From Paracraurococcus lichenis (GTDB lineage Bacteria; Pseudomonadota; Alphaproteobacteria; Acetobacterales; Acetobacteraceae): DNA of 64,000 bases. Shown here piece after piece: positions 33,806 to 42,469 of this stretch. The position numbers were made by a program, and so were the translations under genes. The stretch spans positions 35,742-99,741 of the forward strand of contig NZ_JAUTWS010000023.1 in NCBI RefSeq assembly GCF_030657435.1, written 5' to 3'. The number at the start of each line of letters is the position of its first letter. Position 1 is the first letter of the stretch. The notes beneath the pieces are model-generated. The model had not been told where the DNA came from, made no database searches, and was given only the letters and a program-made list of their open reading frames with translations.

Positions 33806-34672
33806 TCAGGGCAGCCGCAGCCGGATGCTGAGCGGGCAGTGGTCGGAGAGCCGCTCCCGCCAGGCCGGGTCGCGCTCGGCATAGACCAGGACGCGGAGGC
33901 TGTCCGGCACCAGCCAGTCCCGTGCCGCGCCGCCGAGGAGGATCTGGTCGATGAAGCGCCGCGGCCCGCGCGCCCCGGCCCAGCAGGGGTCGGAGACGCC
34001 TTCCGTCACCCGCATCAGCAGGCCGGCGGGCGCCAGGGCGCGCAACAGATCGTCCTCCGGCCCGGCGATGGCGCGGTTGAAGTCGCCGAGGATGGCGAAC
34101 CCCACCCCCTCCCGCTGCCGGGCCGCGGCCCAGCCGGTGAGGATCGCGGCCTGCCGCGCCAGCGAGTCGCAGTCCCGCCCGCCCCGGCTGAAGGGATCGT
34201 CGCGGCAGCCGGCATCGAGATGGACGGAGAGCAGCCGCAGCCGCTGCGCCCCGGCCTCCACGGTGATGTCGGTGCCGCGGCGGAGCGAGAAGCGGGCGCG
34301 CGGACGGAGGTCCAGCGCCTCCAGATCCGGGTTCTGCACCACGCGCAGGCCGCGCCGCACGGCGAAGCCGGTGCGCTGGATGTCCTGCTCGGCCGGGAAG
34401 AAGACGGCATAGGTCCCGGGGTCGAAGACGCGCGCGGCGGCCTCCGGCCCGTCCACCTCCTGGAAGGCGATGATGTCGGCATCCAGCCGCGCCGCATAGC
34501 CGGCGAGGAGCTGCAGGTCGCCCGGCCGGCGCGGGGTCAGGTTGCGCGGCAGGTCCGGGTCGCCCGCCTGGCGGAGCGTGAGCCAGGCGATGTTCCAGGT
34601 GGCGACTTTCAGCTCCGCGGCGGCGGCAGGCACGGCGAGGGCGAGAAGGCCGAGGAGCAGGAGGGCGCGCAT
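33806..34672 (-). CDS. Secreted endonuclease/exonuclease/phosphatase family protein
   Basis: 288 residues from ATG 34672 with a signal peptide (LLLLGLLALAVPAAAAE). EEP-fold motifs in order: VATWNIAWLTL, IAFQEVDG, LLSVHLDAGC, LGDFNRAI and a final SDHCPLSIRL that gives the catalytic histidine. Family members hydrolyse phosphodiesters in nucleic acids or lipids in a Mg-dependent way. Export makes a scavenging nuclease or phospholipase role plausible. Two internal Cys pairs (C173-C184 region) suggest disulfides in the periplasm. Confidence 0.85.
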   Translation of the reverse strand: MRALLLLGLLALAVPAAAAELKVATWNIAWLTLRQAGDPDLPRNLTPRRPGDLQLLAGYAARLDADIIAFQEVDGPEAAARVFDPGTYAVFFPAEQDIQRTGFAVRRGLRVVQNPDLEALDLRPRARFSLRRGTDITVEAGAQRLRLLSVHLDAGCRDDPFSRGGRDCDSLARQAAILTGWAAARQREGVGFAILGDFNRAIAGPEDDLLRALAPAGLLMRVTEGVSDPCWAGARGPRRFIDQILLGGAARDWLVPDSLRVLVYAERDPAWRERLSDHCPLSIRLRLP

Positions 34673-34768
34673 GCCGCCAGAGTGCCGGGCGCGCTGCCAC
34701 ATGGATAGTCGGCAAGGCGACGCCCGTCCCCGGGCAGGCTATGCTGGCCGGCGACGTGGGAGGCTTGC

Positions 34769-35389
34769 ATGCGGCACTGGGTGCTGGCGCTGCTGCTGCT
34801 GGCGGGGCCGGCGGCGGGGCAGGGGCTGAAGGGGCCGGCGCCGGTGGAGAGCCGCCTCGGCGGCCTGCCGGCGGACCTCGCCGGCTGGCGCCGCGGAGCG
34901 GTGACGGATTTCGAGTCGCGGCCGGGCGGCGCCGGCCTCGGCGCTGGAGCCGAGTTCCGCCCGGCGGTCGGCGGCCCGGGCGTCGCCACGGTCTATCTCT
35001 ACGATCGCGGGATGACCGGCCTGCGCGAGGGCATCGGCTCGCCCGAGGTGGAGGGCGAGATCCGGACGGCGGTGGGGGAGATCGAGGCGGTCGGCCAATT
35101 GCGTCGCTACCGTGTCGCCGGGCGCGGCGCGCCGCTCGACATCGCCGGGCCGGGCGGCCGGCCCGGGCTGCGCTGCCAGCCGCTGGTCCTGGCCTTCGAG
35201 GGCGGCAACCGCGCCGACAGCACGGTCTGCGTCGGCGTGGTGCAGGGGCGTTTCCTGAAGCTGCGCATGACGCTGCCGGCGACCGCCGAGGACGTCTCGG
35301 CCAAGGTCCTGGCCGGCTTCGGCCAGGCGGTGCTGGCGGAACTGCAGCCGGCGCCGCCCGCGCCGGTCGCCCGCCGGGCGGGACGCTAG
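34769..35389 (+). CDS. Exported hypothetical protein
   Basis: 206 residues with a signal peptide (MRHWVLALLLLAGPAAGQG). The mature part is glycine-rich with alternating beta strands (VATVYLYDRGM, RRYRVAGRG, STVCVGVVQGRFLKLRMTLP), and two cysteines (136 and 154) could pair. I do not recognise a family. Divergent from the secreted EEP-family gene with about 95 bp between. The downstream end faces the P450 gene across a strong inverted repeat. Confidence 0.65.
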   Translation: MRHWVLALLLLAGPAAGQGLKGPAPVESRLGGLPADLAGWRRGAVTDFESRPGGAGLGAGAEFRPAVGGPGVATVYLYDRGMTGLREGIGSPEVEGEIRTAVGEIEAVGQLRRYRVAGRGAPLDIAGPGGRPGLRCQPLVLAFEGGNRADSTVCVGVVQGRFLKLRMTLPATAEDVSAKVLAGFGQAVLAELQPAPPAPVARRAGR

Positions 35390-35451
35390 GGCGGACCTCC
35401 GCGGCGCGGGCACGCTCCGGGACGTGCCTCCGCCCTGCACGTCAGGGGCCC

Positions 35452-35491
35452 GGAGCATTCCCACGCTGCGCAGCCAGCCTGGGAATGCTCC
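35452..35491. terminator. Bidirectional terminator-like inverted repeat
   Basis: Perfect 12-bp arms GGAGCATTCCCA (35452-35463) and TGGGAATGCTCC (35480-35491). The 16-bp loop itself contains the palindrome GCTGCGCAGC. It lies between the convergent exported-protein and P450 genes. There is no long T-run, so termination efficiency is uncertain. Confidence 0.55.
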
Positions 35492-35501
35492 AGCCCGGCA
35501 C

Positions 35502-36737
35502 CTATCCCGGTATGCGAACCGGCATGCTGCGGATGCCGTGGATGAAGTTCGAATAGACCCGCTTCGGCGCTGCCAGCACCTCGATGCGCTCGAAGCGGGC
35601 CAGGATCTCCTCCCACAGGATCCTGAGCTGCAGCTCGGCGAGGCGGTTGCCGACGCAGCGATGCACGCCGAAGCCGAAGGAGAGGTGCTGGCGCGCCCGC
35701 GGCCGGTCGATGATGAAGCGGTCGGGCTCCTCGATCGCCTCCGGGTCGCGGTTGCCGGAGACGTACCACATGCAGACCTTGTCGCCCGCGCGGATGGCCT
35801 TGCCGCCGAGTTCGAAGTCGCGGCTGGCGGTGCGGCGCATGTGGATCACCGGCGTGACCCAGCGGATGATCTCGGAGACCATGTTGGGGATCAGCGCGGG
35901 GTGGGCGCGCAGCTTGTCCCATTCGCCCGGGTTCTGGTGCAGGGCGTAAAGGCCGCCCGACATGGAATTGCGCGTGGTGTCGTTGCCGCCGACGATCAGC
36001 AAAGCAAGGTTGCCCATGAACTCGCGCAGCGGCATCTCGCGCGTCGCCTCGCCATGCGCCAGCATCGACAGCAGGTCGAAGCCCGGCGCCCTGGCCTTGC
36101 GCTCCTCGAAGAGCCGGCCCATCGCCTCGGCCATCTGCTTGAGTTCGGCGAAGCGCTCCTCCTCCGAGCGCACCGGCGCCTCGGGATCCGTCACGTCCGC
36201 GATGGCGACGTCGGACCACCAGGTCAGCTTCCGGCGCTCCTCGATCGGGAAATCGAAGAGGGTCGCCAGCATCAGCGTGGTCAGCTCGATCGAGACGCGC
36301 TCGACCCAGTCGAATTCCTCGTTGCGCGGCAGGCCGTCCAGTACCTGCCGCGTCCGCTCGCGGATCAGCGGCTCCATATTGGCGAGGTTGCCCGGCGCGA
36401 CGATGGGCTGCACCACCTTGCGCTGCTCGTCATGCTTCGGCGGGTCCATGCGGATGAAGCTCGGCCGCTGCATGTCGCGGGGCTGGTCCAGCACCTGGAT
36501 GCCGCCGAGCTCCGAGGAGAAGACCTGGTGGTTCACCTCGGCCGCCATGATGTCCTTGTACTTCGTGATGGACCAGTAGGGGCCGAAGCGGCTCTCGGCG
36601 CACCAGTGCACCGGGTCCTCCCGCCGCAGCCGCTCGAAATAGGCGAAGTAGCTCTGGTCCTGGTAGAGGGCGGGGTCGCTGACGTCGAAACGCTCGAGCG
36701 GGAGCTGGAGCGCGCGCCGGTCGGGGATGGCGTTCAT
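35502..36737 (-). CDS. Cytochrome P450
   Basis: 411-residue soluble bacterial P450. Haem ligand C361 in FGFGVHRCVGNRLAELQ, I-helix oxygen motif GGNDTT (250-255) and K-helix E289-x-x-R292 are all present. No redox partner gene (ferredoxin or reductase) lies next to it. The sequence style (HYxR-less, CVGNRLAELQ) is like bacterial P450s acting on terpenoid or steroid-type substrates, but the substrate cannot be named. The gene precedes nothing in its own direction and is separated by about 100 bp from the amidase gene upstream. Confidence 0.92.
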   Translation of the reverse strand: MNAIPDRRALQLPLERFDVSDPALYQDQSYFAYFERLRREDPVHWCAESRFGPYWSITKYKDIMAAEVNHQVFSSELGGIQVLDQPRDMQRPSFIRMDPPKHDEQRKVVQPIVAPGNLANMEPLIRERTRQVLDGLPRNEEFDWVERVSIELTTLMLATLFDFPIEERRKLTWWSDVAIADVTDPEAPVRSEEERFAELKQMAEAMGRLFEERKARAPGFDLLSMLAHGEATREMPLREFMGNLALLIVGGNDTTRNSMSGGLYALHQNPGEWDKLRAHPALIPNMVSEIIRWVTPVIHMRRTASRDFELGGKAIRAGDKVCMWYVSGNRDPEAIEEPDRFIIDRPRARQHLSFGFGVHRCVGNRLAELQLRILWEEILARFERIEVLAAPKRVYSNFIHGIRSMPVRIPG

Positions 36738-36841
36738 GGGTCGTTGTCTCCCTTGCGGGGCCGCGTCTGCGCGCGGCGCCCGGGGAGACTAGCGGAAGCC
36801 GCGCGGGCCCGGGGACAGAAATCCGCCCCGGGGCGAGAGGG

Positions 36842-38233
36842 TCAGGTCTCGACCGGCGGCAGGCTCGCCAGCAGCCAGCGCGCGATGGCGGCCGCCCTGG
36901 CATCCTGGTTCGGTTGCGCCATGACCTGCAGGCCGACCGGCATGCCGCCCACCGCCAGCAGCGGCACCGTCACCGCCGGCGCGAAGAGCATCGAGGACGG
37001 CGCATTGAAGACGAAGTCGCCGGTCGGGCGCGGTTCGAGCGGCTGGCCCGGCACGTCGCCCCCCCAGAGCGGCGCGGGGCCGGGGCAGGCGAGGGCGATC
37101 ACCGCATCCGCGAGCGGCGCAATGCGGGCATGGCGCGCCTGCGCCTCCTCCCGCACCGCCAGCGCGGCCTGGTAGTCGGCGACCGTCATCGCCTCGGCCT
37201 TGGCCAGCACCCCTTTGGCGCGCGCGCTGACGCCTTCGGGGTGCAGGTCCACCAAGTTCCGTGTGCTCCAGCGGTTCTCCCAGCCGGTGATGGCATTGCA
37301 GGTGGCGCGGGCATCGCCGATGCCCTGCTCGAAGCGCTCGACCAGCGGATGGTCGCCGCGGCGGAGCAGCGTCACGCCCGCAGCCTCCAGCCGCGACAGC
37401 AGCGTGGCGAAGGCAGACTTGCTCGCGGCGTCCAGCGCCTCCCAGCCCTCCGTCTCCATGACAACCAGCCGCTCCGGCCTGAGCGGCGCGGGCGGCGCGG
37501 CGGGGCCGGTCAGCGCCACCTTGCCCGGGTCGCCGCCCGCCCGGGAGGCGATGGCCATGGCCACCAGCCAGGCATCCTCCACGCAGCCGGCATGCGGGCC
37601 ATGGGTGCTCATGCTCGTCGCCTGCCGCTCGCCGCGATTGATGCCGCCCTGGGTCGGCTTCAGCGCGACATTGCCGCAATAGGCCGCGGGCCGGATGATG
37701 CTGCCGCCGACCTGCGTGCCGATCGCGGCCGGCACCATGCGCGCGGCGACCGCGGCCGCCGAGCCGGAGGAGGAGCCGCCCGGCGTGCGCCGCGCATCGA
37801 AGGGGTTGGTCGTCGGCCCCGGATGCGCACCGCCGAGTTCCGTCGTCACGGTCTTGCCCAGCACCACCGCGCCGGCCTCGCGCAGCGCCCGCACCGCGGC
37901 ATTGTCCCGCTTCGGGAAATTCCCCTTGTAGGCCGCGCAGCCCATCTCCGTCGGCATGTCCCGCGTCTCGAGCAGGTCCTTGATGCCGATCGTCATGCCG
38001 TCGATGGGCGAGAGCGGCCGGCCGGCCTTCCAGCGCGCGGTGCTGGCATCGGCGGCCGCGCGTGCTCCGGCCTCGTTCAGCGCGGCCCAGGCGCGGACCA
38101 CCGGCTCGCGCTCGGCGATCGCCGCGAGGCAGCGCTCCAGATAGGCGCGCGGCGTGTCGGTGCCGTCGCGGAAGGCGGGCGCCTGGTCGTGCCAGGTCAG
38201 CGCGCGGAACTCCTTCGGCGAGTAGCTGCCCAT
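36842..38233 (-). CDS. Amidase (amidase signature family)
   Basis: About 463 residues from ATG 38233, chosen because AAGGAGGA stands eight bases before it; an ATG at 38254 that overlaps the upstream TauE stop is also possible. The Ser-cisSer-Lys triad is visible: lysine in IGIKDLLET (about 85), the GGSSSGS motif (about 152-158) and the nucleophile in GTQVGGSIIRPAA (about 178). Hydrolyses an amide bond; substrate unknown. Located in the same direction as the TauE gene and probably co-transcribed with it. Confidence 0.88.
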   Translation of the reverse strand: MGSYSPKEFRALTWHDQAPAFRDGTDTPRAYLERCLAAIAEREPVVRAWAALNEAGARAAADASTARWKAGRPLSPIDGMTIGIKDLLETRDMPTEMGCAAYKGNFPKRDNAAVRALREAGAVVLGKTVTTELGGAHPGPTTNPFDARRTPGGSSSGSAAAVAARMVPAAIGTQVGGSIIRPAAYCGNVALKPTQGGINRGERQATSMSTHGPHAGCVEDAWLVAMAIASRAGGDPGKVALTGPAAPPAPLRPERLVVMETEGWEALDAASKSAFATLLSRLEAAGVTLLRRGDHPLVERFEQGIGDARATCNAITGWENRWSTRNLVDLHPEGVSARAKGVLAKAEAMTVADYQAALAVREEAQARHARIAPLADAVIALACPGPAPLWGGDVPGQPLEPRPTGDFVFNAPSSMLFAPAVTVPLLAVGGMPVGLQVMAQPNQDARAAAIARWLLASLPPVET

Positions 38234-38250
38234 TCCCCGATCCTCCTTCG

Positions 38251-39012
38251 TCATCGCAACAGGCTATCCCACACCGGCAGGCCGAGCAGCGCCGCCAGCG
38301 CGATCATGCCGTAGCAGGCGAGGCGGAAGCTCCGCTCGCTGGCCAGGCCGAACATATGCGCCCCACCCCAGATGCCGGCGGCATAGGCCGGCGCGGCGAC
38401 GAGGAAGGGCGCGAGCAGCCGCGCATCCAGCAGCCCGGCGGCGGCATAGGCGATGCCGGCCAGCGCGGCGCCGGCCGCCAGGTACAGCGCGAAATCGGCA
38501 CGCAACTGCCGTGCCGGCCCCTCCCGCCCCAGCAGATAGGCCAGCACCGGCGGCCCGCTGACCATGGCGATGCCGCCCAGCACGCCGCCCGCGAGGCCGA
38601 AGCCGAGCGTCACCGGCCGCGTCGGCCGGCCGCGGAAATGCCAGCCGGAGACCAGCAGCCCGAGCAGGCCGAGGATGACGAGCGAGACGCCCCAGCGCAG
38701 CGCCAGCGGGTCCGCCAGCGCCAGCACCGCGGCGCCGAGCGGCGTGCCGAGCGCGGCACCGAGCGCGAGCCAGCCCACCTCCCGCCGGTCGGCGAGGCTC
38801 CAGGCGCCGGGCGTCAGCAGCGCGATCGCCACCACTTCCAGCGCCAGCATCAGCGGCGCCGCCTGCCGCGTGCCGAGGCCGATGGAGGCCAGCGGCACGA
38901 AGATCAGCGCCGCGCCGAAGCCGGAGAAGCCGCGCGCCAGGCCGCCCGCGATCGCCGCCGCCAGCAGCCAGGTGAGGGCCGCGCCCTGCGGCAGGTCGGA
39001 GAAGAGGTCCAT
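38251..39012 (-). CDS. TauE/SafE-family sulfite exporter-like membrane protein
   Basis: 253 residues, about eight hydrophobic helices, with the TauE family repeat GGLARGFSGFGAALIFVPL near the N-terminus and GGVLGGIAMVSGPPVLAYLL in the middle. Members export sulfite, sulfoacetate or other organic anions. Its stop overlaps the first possible start of the amidase gene, so the two may serve one catabolic step, but the link is positional only. Confidence 0.88.
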   Translation of the reverse strand: MDLFSDLPQGAALTWLLAAAIAGGLARGFSGFGAALIFVPLASIGLGTRQAAPLMLALEVVAIALLTPGAWSLADRREVGWLALGAALGTPLGAAVLALADPLALRWGVSLVILGLLGLLVSGWHFRGRPTRPVTLGFGLAGGVLGGIAMVSGPPVLAYLLGREGPARQLRADFALYLAAGAALAGIAYAAAGLLDARLLAPFLVAAPAYAAGIWGGAHMFGLASERSFRLACYGMIALAALLGLPVWDSLLR

Positions 39013-39107
39013 CGGGGTGCATCCTCGCCCGCCATGCCGCGCCCGGAAAGTCCCGCATCCCCCGCGCGCGCGGCCCGTTCGGGCCGCAGCGGAGAAGGAG
39101 ACGCGCG

Positions 39108-39527
39108 GTGGACCTGAACACTATCCGGCACGGCATGGCGGTGGTGGGCGCGGACGGCCAGCCCCTCGGCACCGTCGATTATGCGGAGGCGAGTCGCATC
39201 AAGCTGCGCCGCAACGACCCCGGCGCCGGCGGGCAGCATCACTGGGTGCCGCAGGGCATGATCGACCGGGTGGAGGGCGACACCGTCCGCCTGACCATGC
39301 CGGCGGCGCAGGCCCGCAGCGCCTGGCTGGGCGAGGCCGCGGTGCAGTCGCCGCTCGGCGAGGGGCCGGTGGGCCTCGGCGACGAGCAGACCGGCACCGG
39401 CGGCCAGTCCATGGTGCATGCGCCGGAGACGCTGGAGACGACCGCGAGGGGCGAGCCCGGGCCGCGCCCGGACAAGCCGCTGCCCGATGCGCCCAGCCGC
39501 GACAAGGACCGCGACATGCGGCGCTGA
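39108..39527 (+). CDS. DUF2171 domain-containing protein
   Basis: 139 residues from a GTG start (preceded by GGAGAAGGAG). The N-terminal 65 residues form a PRC-barrel-like DUF2171 domain: GMAVVGADGQPLGTVDYAE, then a basic strand and HHWVPQGMIDRVEGDTVRLT. The remainder is Pro/Gly/charged and likely disordered. Role unknown; such proteins are often stress-induced in Acetobacteraceae and Methylobacteria. It stands alone, divergent from tauE. Confidence 0.8.
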   Translation: MDLNTIRHGMAVVGADGQPLGTVDYAEASRIKLRRNDPGAGGQHHWVPQGMIDRVEGDTVRLTMPAAQARSAWLGEAAVQSPLGEGPVGLGDEQTGTGGQSMVHAPETLETTARGEPGPRPDKPLPDAPSRDKDRDMRR

Positions 39528-39642
39528 GCGGCAGCGGGCCGGGAAGAGGCCGGGCGCCGGGCCGGCTGCTCTCCTCCCCCCGCCTGGACGCCCCCGCGCC
39601 GCCTTGGCACTCTCCGCGGCCTTCGGGCCCGGAGGGAACACC

Positions 39643-40569
39643 ATGTCCAAGGTCATCATCAGCTGCGCCGTCACGGGGGCGATCCATACGCCCAGCATGT
39701 CGGACCACCTGCCCATCACCCCGCAGGAGATCGCCGAGCAGGCGATCGCCGCGGCCGAGGCCGGCGCCGCCATCCTCCACCTGCATGCCCGCGACCCGAA
39801 TGACGGCCGCCCGACGCCGGACCCGGCGGTCTTCATGCAGTTCCTGCCGGTCATCAAGCAGTCCACCGACGCGGTGATCAACATCACCACCGGCGGCGGC
39901 CTCGGCATGACGGTGGACGAGCGGCTGGCGGCGCCGCTGCAGGCGAGCCCGGAGATGTGCTCGCTCAACATGGGCTCGATGAACTTCAACATCGCGCCCT
40001 CCGCGGCGCGGGTGAAGAAGTTCAAGTACGAGTGGGAGCGGCCCTACCTGGAGGGCACCACCAACTTCATCTTCCGCAACACCTTCCAGGACATCGAGCA
40101 GATCGTCGAGAAGCTGGGCAAGGGCCACGGCACGAAGTTCGAGTTCGAGTGCTACGACATCGGCCATCTCTACAACCTGGCGCATATGCTGGACCGCAAG
40201 GTGGTGGAGCCGCCGCTCTTCGTGCAGTCGATCTTCGGCATCCTGGGCGGCCTTGGCGCGGAGCCGCGCAACCTGCTCTTCATGCGGGAGACGGCGGATC
40301 GGCTCTTCGGCAAGGACTATGTCTGGTCCGTGCTGGCGGCGGGGCGCAACCAGATGCCCTTCACCACCATGGCCGGCATCCTCGGTGGCAATGTCCGCGT
40401 CGGGCTGGAGGACAGCCTCTGGCTCGGCAAGGGCGTGCAGGCGAAGAGCAATGCCGAGCAGGTCGCCAAGATCCGCCGCATCCTGGAGGATCTCAGCCTC
40501 GAGATCGCAACCCCCGCCGAGGCGCGCGAGATCCTGGCGCTGAAGGGCGGCGACCGGGTGAAGTTCTGA
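39643..40569 (+). CDS. BKACE-family beta-keto acid cleavage enzyme (DUF849)
   Basis: 308 residues. Zinc-site histidines H46 and H48 in AILHLHARDPNDGRPT and the family's LNMGSMNF and GGNVRVGLEDSLWLGKG segments are clear. BKACE enzymes condense a beta-keto acid with acetyl-CoA and split it to acetoacetate and a new CoA ester, e.g. 3-keto-5-aminohexanoate cleavage in lysine fermentation. Specificity varies widely across the family, so no substrate is claimed. GGAGGG precedes the ATG. No acetyl-CoA-transfer or other pathway gene is adjacent. Confidence 0.9.
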   Translation: MSKVIISCAVTGAIHTPSMSDHLPITPQEIAEQAIAAAEAGAAILHLHARDPNDGRPTPDPAVFMQFLPVIKQSTDAVINITTGGGLGMTVDERLAAPLQASPEMCSLNMGSMNFNIAPSAARVKKFKYEWERPYLEGTTNFIFRNTFQDIEQIVEKLGKGHGTKFEFECYDIGHLYNLAHMLDRKVVEPPLFVQSIFGILGGLGAEPRNLLFMRETADRLFGKDYVWSVLAAGRNQMPFTTMAGILGGNVRVGLEDSLWLGKGVQAKSNAEQVAKIRRILEDLSLEIATPAEAREILALKGGDRVKF

Positions 40570-40614
40570 AGTTAGGCGGCCGGGCGCGGTCACGCCCGGC
40601 CGGACCGCCACCGC

Positions 40615-41223
40615 TCAGTTCGTGCCGAAGAAGCGGAACAGCCGCTGCAGCATGTCGCGGCCGTCGAGGCCTTCCGGCTCGCGCCCGGGCTCGGGTGGCG
40701 CCTCCCGTGCGAAGCGGGCCAGCGCGTCCTTCGTCCCGGCCAGGCGCAGCTCCACCGGCTCCGCCGTGCTGCTCTGGCCGGTGCCGCCGACGATCCGCAC
40801 CAGGGCCGTTGGCGCGGCCAGCAACTCCTGCTCGGCGCGGGCCGCATCCTCGGCCCGCGGGGCGCAGACCACGCTGCGCCCCTCCAGCCCGCAGGGCATC
40901 TCGAAGAGCCGGTTGGGCGGGAAGCGGAGCTGCGCGGTGCCGGTCAGGGCGAGCAGGCCGCGCGTCGCGCCCTCGATCGTCAGATCGCGCGCGGTCACGG
41001 CGGGAACCAGCCGGCCGCGCCGGTCGATGACCTCCAGCGCCAGGCCGGGTGTGGCGCCGGAGGGGCGCTCCACCCACTCGCGGTGGCGCAGCACGCAGGC
41101 GGTGCGGTCCGTCATCCGGTCCTGCTGGCAGGCGAGGCGCCAGCTCCCGATATCCTCGGCCGGCTGGGCCGCGGCGGCCAGCGGCAGGGCAAGGACGAGG
41201 GCCAGGGTCGTGATGCGGGTCAT
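40615..41223 (-). CDS. Exported protein, possibly IalB-like
   Basis: 202 residues, signal peptide MTRITTLALVLALPLAAAAQ. The mature N-terminus IGSWRLACQQDRMTDRTACVL resembles invasion-associated locus B proteins (tryptophan, then a cysteine pair about 12 residues apart), and LFEMPCGLEGRSVVCAP gives a second cysteine pair. The family is periplasmic with unclear function. I hold this as a weak similarity. Divergent from the aldo/keto reductase gene, with starts only 36 bp apart. Confidence 0.65.
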   Translation of the reverse strand: MTRITTLALVLALPLAAAAQPAEDIGSWRLACQQDRMTDRTACVLRHREWVERPSGATPGLALEVIDRRGRLVPAVTARDLTIEGATRGLLALTGTAQLRFPPNRLFEMPCGLEGRSVVCAPRAEDAARAEQELLAAPTALVRIVGGTGQSSTAEPVELRLAGTKDALARFAREAPPEPGREPEGLDGRDMLQRLFRFFGTN

Positions 41224-41259
41224 GGACGGGACGATACCCTGCGGAAGGGAGGCGAGGCG

Positions 41260-42090
41260 ATGACGCTTGTGCGGCTGCCGGACGGCACGGAGGTCCCGGC
41301 GCTCGGCCAGGGCACCTGGCATATGGGGGAGCGCGGCGCGGACCGGGCGAAGGAGGCGGCGGCGCTCCGCCTCGGCCTCGATCTCGGGATGACGCTGGTC
41401 GATACGGCGGAGATGTATGCCGAGGGCGGCGCCGAGGAGGTGGTGGCCGAGGCCATCGCCGGGCGGCGCGACGAGGTCTTCCTCGTCTCCAAGGTCTATC
41501 CCCACAATGCCGGGGGTCGGAAGCTGGAACAGGCCCTGGCCCGCAGCCTGAAGCGGCTGCGGGTCGAGACGCTCGACCTCTATTTGCTGCACTGGCGCGG
41601 CTCGATCCCGCTCGAGGAGACGGTCGAGGGCATGGAGCGGATGCGCGCGGCGGGGCGGATCCGGCGCTGGGGCGTCTCCAACCTCGATGTCGAGGACCTG
41701 CAGGAGATCGGCCCGGCGCTGCGGGACTGCGCGGCGGACCAGGTGCTCTACAATCTGGAGGCGCGGGGAATCGAGTTCGACCTGCTGCCCTTCTGCCGCC
41801 GGCATGGCCTACCGGTGATGGCCTATTCGCCGGTCGGGCAAGGCGGCGCGCTGCTGCGGCACGCGGCGCTGCAGCGGGTCGCCGCGCGGCATGGCGTGAC
41901 GCCAGGACAGGCGGCGCTCGCCTGGACCCTGCGCGGGCCCGGGGTGATCAGCATCCCGAAGGCCGCCGACCCCGAGCATGTGCGGCAGAATGCGGCGGCG
42001 CGCGACATCGGTCTGACGGCCGAGGACGAGGCCGAACTCGACGCCGCCTTCCCGCCGCCGACGCGCAAGCGCTCCCTGGCGATGCTGTAG
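41260..42090 (+). CDS. Aldo/keto reductase
   Basis: 276 residues, a TIM-barrel NADPH-dependent reductase. Catalytic tetrad D48, Y53, K78 and H111 (VDTAEMYAEG, LVSKVYP, YLLHWRG), and the C-terminal cofactor loop SIPKAADPEHVRQN. It reduces aldehydes or ketones to alcohols; the natural substrate is unknown. The start is fixed by GGAAGGGAGG upstream. A small membrane-protein gene follows after four bases. Confidence 0.92.
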   Translation: MTLVRLPDGTEVPALGQGTWHMGERGADRAKEAAALRLGLDLGMTLVDTAEMYAEGGAEEVVAEAIAGRRDEVFLVSKVYPHNAGGRKLEQALARSLKRLRVETLDLYLLHWRGSIPLEETVEGMERMRAAGRIRRWGVSNLDVEDLQEIGPALRDCAADQVLYNLEARGIEFDLLPFCRRHGLPVMAYSPVGQGGALLRHAALQRVAARHGVTPGQAALAWTLRGPGVISIPKAADPEHVRQNAAARDIGLTAEDEAELDAAFPPPTRKRSLAML

Positions 42091-42094
42091 CGGC

Positions 42095-42340
42095 ATGGCG
42101 CGGGTCCTGGGCTTCGCGCTGCTGCTCTTCGCGCTCGGCCTCGCGGCCTATGCCTCCTGGAGTGCCTGGGACGCGGCCGGCGAGGTGGAGATCGGCTTCC
42201 ATGGCGTGGTGGCGATGCTGCTCGGCGCCGTCTTCACCCTGCTGCTGGCCGGCGGGCTGGTGGCGCTGATGCTGTTCAGCCGCCGCCGCGGCTATGACGA
42301 CGAGGCGGCGGAGGGCATGCGGCGGCACCAAAGGGATTAG
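42095..42340 (+). CDS. Small two-helix membrane protein
   Basis: 81 residues: hydrophobic helix at the N-terminus (VLGFALLLFALGLAAYASW) and a second (VVAMLLGAVFTLLLAGGLVALMLF), then a basic/acidic tail (SRRRGYDDEAAEGMRRHQRD). No family recognised. It starts four bases after the aldo/keto reductase stop and is probably co-transcribed with it. The 130 bp that follow hold no gene. Confidence 0.68.
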   Translation: MARVLGFALLLFALGLAAYASWSAWDAAGEVEIGFHGVVAMLLGAVFTLLLAGGLVALMLFSRRRGYDDEAAEGMRRHQRD

Positions 42341-42469
42341 CAGCGCGCCGTCAGAAACAACTGTGGCGTGCATCGACGCTCCGTGATCACGCGAGGATTG
42401 CGCGCCCGGGGAGGGATGCCGAGAGTTCCCGCTCAGCCTGCGACCGAAGCAGCAGGCGGGGAGGAATGC